Source: Panax quinquefolius
Taxonomy: Eukaryota; Streptophyta; Magnoliopsida; Apiales; Araliaceae
Length of the DNA: 64,000 bases
Direction of reading: 5' to 3'
Assembly (NCBI GenBank): GCA_020205615.1
Contig: CM035160.1
Span: 10,267,821-10,331,820, forward strand
Position 1 is the stretch's first letter, and every line of letters begins with the position of its first letter. The translations under genes were made by a program, and so were the position numbers. The notes beneath the pieces were generated by a model that saw nothing but the letters and a program-made list of their open reading frames with translations, had not been told where the DNA came from and made no database searches. This document shows positions 39,461 to 48,529 of this stretch, in pieces.

Positions 39461-40004
39461 ATTATAGCATTATTCTTGTTATATCATTAATATTTTCAAC
39501 CAACAATCATACTTCAACCAACCTGATACAAGCTTTAACGAGTTGAAAAATTAAACTCAAAACTCGCGTTTTGCCGGGCGGGTCGGGCTGGCCAGGCTTT
39601 GGACTGATTTATGACTAAATTTTGACACATTTATGGGCCGAACCCAAACGGTTCGGGCTAATCCGCGGGCTTAGATTACTTTATGACAAAATTTTAACAC
39701 ATTTATGAGTCGGACCCAAACGGCCTAGGTTTTGATGGACTGAAAAAATGAAACACAAAGCCCGCATTTTCACGGAACAACCGGACAGGCGGATTTTTGC
39801 CAGGTCTACATCTGATGCACTCTTGTTGAGTCCATGTGAGATTTATGTACTTCATTATCATTTTAGGTACTAATAATATAAAATACGTGGATATTTTCAA
39901 GTCTTTTCATTTTTATCAATTAGTATATAAAAAATAATAAGTATAAAGTATTGAATTATTAAAGCGCTTATCTTTTTAAGGTAAAATCTCTTCCTTTTTT
40001 TTTC
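39456..40004. other. Intergenic with short direct repeats
   Basis: Two related blocks, TTTATGACTAAATTTTGACA near 39608 and TTTATGACAAAATTTTAACA near 39681, are each followed by CATTTATG and CCCAAACGG. No gene is seen. Confidence 0.5.
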
Positions 40005-40320
40005 CAGTCCATTAATACCATTAATAGTGTGCATCAGTTTTTTTTTCTGTGTCTTCAAATAGTAGTATTTATATTTGGTACCTACAAATGGAGGATTCTC
40101 GCATTAAATGACGCCAGAAATGCTACTAGCTATCTGCGGAGTAAACTTATCTTATTTATAAATTAATACCATTATGGTATTAATGGTATTAATCCATTTT
40201 TCGGGCCCTTGAGAATAAATAGCAGTTTCTATCCTTTGGTTTAGTTTAGTTGATAGAGACTATTAATTACAACACTTAAATGACAAGTTATTATAGGTAA
40301 CGTGTTTATGTAATAATGTA

Positions 40321-40556
40321 CTCTCTCCCTCACTTAATATAAATCGTTTTAAAATTGTGTACAAGTATTAAAAAAATAATTATATAACATTAAATATAAT
40401 ATCAATTATTTATATTGTTCTTATATTAAAAAAAAATTATTTATTATTGAGCAAAAAATAGTAAGAGTACCAAAGTTATATTTACTACTTTGAAAACTAA
40501 CTACTTGAAACTCTCTAAAACGATTTATATTAAGAGAGGAAGGAAGGAGGGAGGAG
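40321..40556. mobile_element. Stowaway-like MITE (236 bp)
   Basis: Left end CTCTCTCCCTCACTTAATAT and right end ATATTAAGAGAGGAAGGAAG...GAGGAG form inverted repeats (also ATAAATCGTTTTA against AAACGATTTAT). The flanking dinucleotide is TA on both sides (40319-40320, 40557-40558). Confidence 0.8.
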
Positions 40557-40822
40557 TATTATATATATACAAAGTATTCTTTTTATTTGTCATTTTAGAA
40601 AGTGAAATTTGTTCTTTTTATTTGTCATTTATAAATTTCAAGAAAACATTAATGAATTAATTTATCATATTATTCATATATTAAATACCAACTTGTTTCT
40701 GTTTTATCTTTTCTAATAAATTTTAGAAAAGTAGTATTGAAATTTTATAACTATCCAGACAAAACATTAACTCCATTTTTTAATATGTGTTTTATTCTAA
40801 AACAAATAATACTACTAGAAAG

Positions 40823-41703
40823 CGGATCCGGATCCTCTAGGAGGATTTCTGTGTGAAGATCTTGTGAGAAATTTGTTGTGGCGTTCACAACACATTAAAA
40901 AGGATATCCAATGGCTCACAACTCTTTTTTTTGTTTGTGTATCAAAACGACGTCGTTTTAATAGGATTTTTTTTTACAAGTTGACAAAAAATTAGAAGCC
41001 ACCAAACGCCGTTTATTTTTACATATAATTATTTTAAATTTCTTGATTATTCTGTATATAATTTTTTTATATTTAATAACTTAGCTTGCTATTAATATTA
41101 GGATAACTACAAACTTGGCTCAAAAAAATGAATAAATATATCAGTTATAATTATCTTTAATGTTTTCAATGCGGCTTTAGTTATTTTTCGTTTATTATTG
41201 TTTTTGTTTGTTTATTTATATTATTATTATTATAATTTGTATTTATCTGTTCCATAAAAATAGTTCACTCTCACTATTGAAAATATTATTATTATTTACT
41301 CTAACCATTGGGCCGTCTGGGTCAACCAAGAAAATATTCTAGACCTATCAATTATTATTATTTACATATTCCTTTATATCTTTTTTTATTATTAATAATC
41401 ATTTTGTTTTACCTCTCTTAATCCACTGCTCAACGGAGACAATCACCATCACAACTCAAATACTATTTTAAATGTACTCTTTTTACTTTACTTCGTTTGT
41501 TTGGTAAAAATAAACGGCGTTTGGTGGCTTCCAATTGTTTGTCAACTTGTAAAAAAAAATTCCTATCAAAACGACGTCGTTTTGATACATGGACAAAAAA
41601 AAAAGTTGTGAGCCATTGGATTTCTTTTTTAATGTGTTGTCAATCCCACAGCAAAACACTCACAAAATTCTCACAGAGAAATTCTGATAAAGGATCCCGA
41701 TCC
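40823..41703. mobile_element. Mutator-like non-autonomous element (~881 bp) with ~200-bp terminal inverted repeats
   Basis: Long inverted repeats occupy about 40823-41025 and 41500-41703. Matching blocks include AAAACGACGTCGTTTT, GCCACCAAACGCCGTTTA with its complement, and GGATCC-rich ends. The repeat CTAGAAAG occurs on each side (40815-40822, 41704-41711); one more flanking base (C/G) would make nine with one mismatch, as in Mutator elements. The interior is AT-rich and has no transposase. Confidence 0.8.
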
Positions 41704-42190
41704 CTAGAAAGGAAGGGAAGGAGTAGAACATTATACGAAACACAAACAAACGTAAGCTGATAGGACTGAGCCACTCACAAATGTAGTTGGGATGGAAGGT
41801 AGGAAGTTACATTTAAAATTCACATATCATGCAAATTTTTACTTAGCTTAATCCATGAACGGTTGCATTTCTGGTTGTATCTGCAGATAGTTAGTATAGT
41901 AGCATTTCTGGCGTCATTTAATGCACGTACCAAATATAAATGTTTGAAGACACAGAGAAAAAACTGATGCACACTATTAATGGTATTAATGTATAAATAA
42001 ATAAGATAAGTTTACTCCGCAGATAGCTAGTAGCATTTCATTTCATTTTAGTCTAAATGAGGCACTTCGGTTACAATTTATCCAGCTAATAGTAATATTA
42101 TGCTACTAGGAAAAATATAAACAATGTATATTATTATGCTACTAGGAAAAATATAAAGTAAAATTAATATATATATATATATATATATAT

Positions 42191-42542
42191 AGGGTTCGGT
42201 TCCTGTAAGGGCTCCCTTACTTTCTTAAAATGCGGACTCTTTTTTTTTTATTTTTTTTTAAAACAACTAAAAAAAAAGTTTAATATTTTATGGAACTGAA
42301 ATTTTTTCATAATACAGTGTTTTAGATGTGATTTGGATACGTATAACAAAAAAAGTTTGTACAGTCTGTGCAGACTGTAGATACATTTTTTGGTATAGGT
42401 ATCAAAATCACGTCCAAAACATTGTATTATAAAAAAAATTCCAGTTCCATAAAATATTAAATTTTTTTTAGTTGTTTTAAAAAAAAAAGCAAAAAAAAAA
42501 AGTCCGCATTTTAAGAAAGTAAGGGAACCCTCACCTGATCGG

Positions 42543-42545
<3 letters not shown>
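42191..42545. mobile_element. MITE embedded in a (TA)n tract (Micron-like)
   Basis: Ends GGTTCGGTTCC...CTCCCTTACTTTCTTAAAAT and its complement (near 42500-42545) form a long hairpin. An inner inverted pair is also present (TACAGTGTTTTAGATGTGAT near 42313 against ATCACGTCCAAAACATTGTA near 42409). (TA)n flanks both sides (42166-42190, 42546-42583), as for Micron-type elements that insert into TA microsatellites. Family name is by analogy. Confidence 0.65.
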
Positions 42546-42586
<41 letters not shown>

Positions 42587-42740
42587 ATCATGTTACACAG
42601 TACTCCTATATAAAAAAACAAAAACATCATTTTAAATAGTAAGGAGTATATAGAGGAATTTTACTTTTATTACTAGCTAGTAGTTGAAGATGGGACCCAC
42701 AGAGTGAGACAAACGGGAAACCTAGTGAACTATAGTAAAC

Positions 42741-42838
42741 ATGCGTAGAGAAATAACACTAATGAATACTCCATATGTTTACTATGTGTAGAGAAATAAC
42801 ACTCCTGAATATATGGAACTCCGCGTCTTCTATAAATG
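42741..42838 (+). promoter_or_regulatory. Promoter region of the second PDR gene: duplicated motif and TATA box
   Basis: GTAGAGAAATAACACT occurs twice (near 42746 and 42787). CTATAAATG at 42830-42838 lies ~70 bp before the exon-1 ATG. It points rightward into the inverted repeat. Confidence 0.55.
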
Positions 42839-42904
42839 TTCTTCATGCACATAGAAAACCATACCAACATATTAACCACATTAGCCTTCAAAACTTAGTT
42901 AGCA

Positions 42905-43267
42905 ATGGCAAAACTGATAGAGAGCCATAATAAGATTATGGGGTCCTTACGAAAGGAAGTGAAAGAGATTAAGGACAATCTCAACTCATCTTTTCGCCTC
43001 ACTGCATCAAGTTTAGGGAGTGATCATACTAGATCATTCAGAGAACATCATGATGATGAAGACGAGTTGCAGTACTGGGCTGCAATCGAGAAACTACAAA
43101 ACCAAAGACAAGAGTCACAAGACGAAATATCAGTAGTATATGGCAATCAAAAGAACTTACCTAGTGGAAGTAAAGAACACGAGCAAGGAAAGACGGTGAA
43201 GACTTGTAACGCCATCAAGCTTGAATCAGCTCTTGAAACGCATGCATTTATTGACAAGCTCCTTTTC
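42905..43267 (+). pseudogene. Exon 1 of a second PDR-type ABCG gene, severed from its gene
   Basis: It encodes about 120 residues starting MAKLIESHNKIMGSLRKEV and containing SFREHHDDEDELQYWAAIEKL and ALETHAFIDKLL, the typical N-terminal exon of PDR proteins; exon 1 of the 25.8-kb gene is the close relative. Homology ends after FIDKLL (about 43262), where relatives continue KKIEEDN; the open frame then runs on into unrelated sequence to 43381. It has a TATA box upstream. The exon that follows in the DNA is an inverted exon 17, not exon 2. Confidence 0.85.
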
Positions 43268-43440
43268 TTATCACGGTGGACTCTGCAACCACCACACTGT
43301 GCAGTAATATGTTGGTTAATAGACCAAAATCGGCATGGAGCAAACGATCAGGTGAATATAATCACATGGTTCATTGTCTAGATACAATGAACATGTGTAA
43401 ATTTTTCCATTTATAACTTGGGAGTTACATATATTATGAG

Positions 43441-43475
<35 letters not shown>

Positions 43476-43574
43476 AATTCTTGTTTAATGTATGTAAGTT
43501 ACACTTCCTCTAAGTTGTATATAAAAGGAGAGATGGTTGATCATTTTGGATAACAATAACACACTAAAAAGTTC
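43268..43574. repeat. Breakpoint region with (TA)n tract
   Basis: Sequence between the broken exon 1 and the inverted exon 17. It contains (TA)n at 43447-43472 and no recognised coding sequence. Confidence 0.6.
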
Positions 43575-46500
43575 TATAAGCCATTAAAGCTGTCAGAATT
43601 CCAGGCCTAAATGATCCAGTAATATCTTGAAGAAGTTGTAGCCTTTTTTGTGCAAAACCTTACTCGCTCATTTTCTGTAAGATGCATTGAATAAATTTTT
43701 ATCAATCCTAGTCATTTTTTTTGGATGGATAAACCTTTACCTTAGGAGTATCAACAATATATTGAACATTCTCAAATGTTATTGTCATGGGCTCAAAAGT
43801 TAAAACCATCCCTGCAGAGTAAAGAACATCTGTCAGTTAACATTGACCGAAGAACAATTTGAGCTCATTGATGTTATTCATTTCAATTTAGTAAGCAGTT
43901 CCACAACTATAATATTTATATCATGTAACAATTAGCTTCTTAACCATTCGTTTTACTTCTACAGAAGCTTTTGGAGAAGCAACATTGGTCCGCTCATTTT
44001 CTTCAGGTACTTTGGTTTTCACTTTTAGTTTGGAGATCCTTTCATGTGAAATAATATTTCTAGATCTTCCTGAAGCTGATCAGATTATATTTCCATCAGC
44101 ACAGGGTAGTAGAAATATTAGTTTACTTGTATATTTTATATTTGTATGTTATATATCCATATAAACATGAGATAATATTATTTCCTTGTCTTCGTAGGCA
44201 TTCATGGAGGAACTTACCCTTTGAAAAACTCAATGCATTGATGAATCCAAAATAAAAAAAATCCAAAATCCTATTAGTGCACCAATTGATGTCCAATAAA
44301 AGTTTGCACTGTAGTTTAGTCCACAATTTCTTAAAACTTGCAGCTCGATTGTATCATTTGAATATGATACCTACAAAGAGAATATTGAGTGAGCATTCAC
44401 AACTGCAACGAAAGATAGTATTTCCTTTCAGAAATATAATCAACAGTATATCTGTTCTGGCCTCACTTTTTGCCACCTTGGAGCAAGAAATTCGTTCACC
44501 AAAATTCCAATCTCTGCAAAGGTTAATGGGGAAAGCCAAAGCCCTGCTCCAACCAAACAGTAAAAGAAGTCTGCAGTGGGGAATTATTCGTTAATGTGTT
44601 GGAGAAATGCTAACTTCAGTGGGAATAAAAGACTTGGTGAAGCCATTGGCCTTACGTTGTGGAATCACGAAGCCACAAAGTAAATACATCACTAATAAGT
44701 AGAAAATACTACAAAAAGTAGCAACAGATTGGTTGGGGAACACGGAAGCTAGCAGACGAAATGATGCTACTGAGATACTTGATTCGAGAATAAAAAGTAG
44801 TGGTAGTTGGCGGAAAAACCTGCATGCGTGTAAAACATCGATAAAGAAGAGAACAATTTTACATTACAAACAAAAATAAAATAGTTTCATACTTTCATAT
44901 GAAATCCTACCTTTCTGGTTCCGGACGGTAACCTATAACATAGTAGGCAAGTCCTGTCCAAAGAAAGGCCTCTAGAAATGAAAATGGAATTTTTAGAATG
45001 GCTGCTGGAATGGAATAAGCCCATGCAGGGTAAAAGTGGAAATCTCTTTGCTTGTAGAAGATAGGAAGTCTGGAAACAGTCATAGATAGCTATGGGATTG
45101 CATTAGCCGTTAGTCTGATAAGGGAATAGAATAAGGATGCCATGAAGTAAGTTGCATCAATTTTTGTACGAGTACGTATGAATACTGTCATTGTTATAAA
45201 TGCAGCAAACATAAGCTGCATCAACAAAACATTCAGACAAACAAAAGTCTTGTAAGTTTACTTAGCAAAAAAAAAAGCCTAGTAAGTTTCATAGGCTGCC
45301 AGACATGAAAGCACCGCATTCATTTAACTCTCATTACAAGTATCCAGACCTGTATAGATTTGCATGCATGAACAAATGAGTCATTCTCTAGCCATGCATG
45401 CCTTGAATAGCTCCCAGACAGTCTTAAATGACAAAGCACTATCACAAAACATAGTTTTATCATTAGGCTGAGAGAGGTCATCATCCAACTTCTTTCCGAC
45501 ATGGAATTCCTTAAATTTTCTTCCGAACTCTTTTGGGGAAACGTAAATTGAATGTTTGTCTTAATGGTGCCAGTACTGAGCTTGATCCTTACCAGAAACT
45601 ACCTGCAGAAATAGATGCTCAAGGTGATATCAATTTGAAAAGTACAAATTGAAATTGTTAGCATTTGGATTACTATTGGAACGTGCGTACTTCTTGGAGG
45701 AAGTCGGCAATGACTTTCCTTGGTGGGCACCTGAAGCCACACTTCTCAAAGAATTCTAAAATGTTAATTCGAGGCCCATGATATATTGTCTTTCCTTCAG
45801 CTATCAAGATGATGTCGTCAAAGAGATCAAAAGTCTCTGGAGTTGGTTGAAGCAGTGACACCAAAATGGTGTATCCTGTTATGTGTGTCAACTGCTGAAG
45901 ACAAGTAACAATCTGAAAGGTGGTTGAACTATCTAAGCCATTTGATATTTCATCCATGAAGAGAACTTTTGATAGCTAACCCATAGATTTCAGCAGTTAG
46001 AGATTTTTATCAACAAGTAGCTTGGATATTACATGAAACATCAATTTGTGATATTGATTATTAGTGTCTTTACAGAACCTGTTGTCAGCCTTTTCTTTTG
46101 ACCACTTGATATTCCTTTTCTCATTGCATCTCCCACAAGTGTATCGGCACAAATATCCAGTCCAAGTATCTAAACAGAACAATTATATGGTATTAGAAAA
46201 TTTTTCTATTGAACATTGGAAGGTGGTTATTGATTTGTACTCTGCTCAAAAGAATTACCTTCAATATATAGTCTGTCTGAAGAGTACTTTTTAATCCTCC
46301 GATGGCAGATGCATGTTAGTGCAGTTCACCAATGGAGGTAGTCAAATAAATCTAATGAATCAAGATACAACTACTTTATGAACACGACATGAATAGAGGT
46401 CAATCGAAGTTGTTCCTGTATAAGGTTACCTTCATGTAGGTGTCGATGTCTGGTTCAGGGATAATTCCAGCGTGTTTCTCCCTTTTGCTAACTTCTTCCA

Positions 46501-47664
46501 TGATTTCTTCAATAGCAAACAGAGGTCAGCCACCAAACTAATACTTTTAGAGTTCGATCATGAGTTTAACATGATAAAAGTTTACCTGCTCTCCTTCCGA
46601 TGCCGCGGCATCTGGCTGCAAAATCGAGAGTTCCCCTTACCGTCAATTCAGATATGTGTTGGTCATATTGGCTAATGTAAGTATGAGGAACAAATTCATT
46701 TAACTTGTAACCGTTGTTAGAGATGTCTCCTGTGACCTAATTTTACAAAATTTTGCAAGAACGGTAATCAGTAACTATGTCTGTGATTATTAATCAATCA
46801 GAAAATATGACTAAAGCTGTGACTGTGTAAGTTAGCATTACTTTTTTCATTTATAATGGCATATGAGTATGCACCACATTTGAATTGTGTCACATATAGT
46901 GCTAGTTTTCTTTTTTTGACATTTTATGTCATAGGTGCATGATAAAATATGAGCAGAAAAAACCTTCGGATTTTTGTCAAATTTTCCTGGAAGTGCCAGA
47001 AGAAAAGTGGTTTTCCCACAACCTGGAGGCCCAAGTAATAGTGTCACCCTGTCAAAATAATAAGCTTTTGTGAGTAAATCTTGTTTAACTAAAGAAACTC
47101 CTATAACTTGTATTGCAATTCTGCATGAGTGCATGAAACCGTTATTCAAGATCAAGATCAACCTTGAAGGCTTGATGATTCCACAGAAATCTTGAAGAAT
47201 TTTGATATTGTTTACATGAAATTTGTGCCCAATAATATTTGTGATACCCTGTTCAGCATTGACATTTCATTTATCAATTTGTCAGTAGTATACTTGATGA
47301 TAAAATATGTCGAATGGGTTAGTTGAATAGGCACCATTTTAGCCGAGAATTTTTTTGGTTTAAAGATTATGGAGTAAAACTAGTAACAAATAATTTTATC
47401 TTTGCTCTAAAAACATACAAGCTACAGTGTTACATTCCACTTTAAAATTAATTGATAAAGGTAAAAAGATAGGAGTAAAAAGTCTGGCTTTCAATAATTT
47501 TCTAAATATTAAGAAAAGAATGATGAACATGTTAACTTACACAGAAAACCCTTTTAAGGGTGTTCCATAGAGTTGGCAACAGCTTCCCATAAACCACTTC
47601 ATAATCTGCTTCAACGCATAAATTCTGATACCTGATTTCCACTGTATGTAATTCCAAACCCACT
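43575..47664 (-). pseudogene. PDR-type ABCG pseudogene, exons 17 to 2 in minus orientation (left arm)
   Basis: Read right to left: exon 2 47541-47664, exon 3 47163-47248, exon 4 46964-47048 (Walker [10 protein letters not shown]), exon 5 ~46587-46738 (9-base in-frame deletion), exon 6 ~46433-46509, exon 7 ~46260-46313, exon 8 ~46070-46170 (signature ISSGQKKR, first Gly lost), exon 9 ~45690-46000 (MDEISNGLD), exon 10 ~45335-45610, exon 11 ~44930-45226, exon 12 ~44690-44845, exon 13 ~44485-44580, exon 14 ~44215-44390, exons 15-16 ~43740-44110, and a stub of exon 17 ~43575-43690 ([16 protein letters not shown]). Exon lengths equal those of the 25.8-kb gene where measured. Lesions include a stop in exon 11 (NAIP-stop) and a frameshift in exon 14. 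NBD2 and TMD2 are missing. Confidence 0.9.
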
Positions 47665-48068
47665 CTTGAGAGAAAAAGGTAATTTGGTTTAGTTGTACAA
47701 GCATAGTTATAAAGATCCATGCGAATGTAATAATATGATATAAATGTATAGATAATTCGGTTAGTGGTATCTTTGTAGATTTATGGGTGCATTTGCATCG
47801 AGAAAATGTACTTTATGTTTTTGGATATGTAAGTTAAAGTAGCTCTTTGATTTTTGTTTTCCTCATCTGCTTACTACCATAATTTATCTACTATCTCATC
47901 GGCTTGCTGTCAGCGTTCATGATTGCAGACTACAGTTAAGGATTGATTGCAGAATTTTGAATCCAAACCCTTGAGTTGGCAGCATGTAAATGTATTGAAA
48001 AGTAGTTTTGTTACTAATTCTTAGCCTATAGGCTTATCCTATATGGCTATATCCTCAAATCTTCTAGC

Positions 48069-48211
48069 TTCATCCTATTGTAGCTACAATAGGAGTGTTC
48101 ATCCTATTGTAGCTACAATAGGAGTGTTCAATGTGCGGTTGGTGGGGTATTGCATACTTTTGTCAATATTCCTATTTTTGTCAATATTCCTATTGTAAAC
48201 TATGTGATGAA
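48069..48211. repeat. Loop of the PDR inverted repeat, with two perfect 20-bp palindromes
   Basis: CCTATTGTAGCTACAATAGG, a perfect palindrome, occurs at 48074-48093 and 48103-48122 in a 29-bp tandem unit. A second small tandem repeat (TTTGTCAATATTCCTA twice, about 48162-48195) follows. Confidence 0.9.
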
Positions 48212-48529
48212 CCTAGAATATTTGAAGGATATAGGATAAGCCTATAGGCTAAGAATTAGTAACAAAACTACTTTTCAATACATTTACATGCTGCCAACTC
48301 AAGGGGTTGGATTCAAAATTCTGCAATCAATCCTTAACCGCAGTCTGCAATCATGAACACTGGCAGCAAATCGATGAGATAGTAGATAAATAATGGCAGT
48401 AAGCAGATGAGGAATACAAAAATCAGAGAGCTACTTTAACCTACATATCCAAAAACATAAAGTACATTTTCTCGATGCAAATGCACCCATAAATCTACAA
48501 AGATACCACTAACCGAATTATCTTTACAT

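Larger units (their letters stand above)
40005..42040. repeat. Large imperfect inverted repeat (arms ~40005-40180 and ~41880-42040)
   Basis: The left arm holds, in order, TAATACCATTAATAGTGTGC, TTTATATTTGGTACC, CATTAAATGACGCCAGAAAT and GCTATCTGCGGAGTAAACTT. The right arm holds the complements of all of these, with the last block repeated again at its far end. The MULE-like MITE and a Stowaway-like MITE lie between the arms. Confidence 0.8.
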
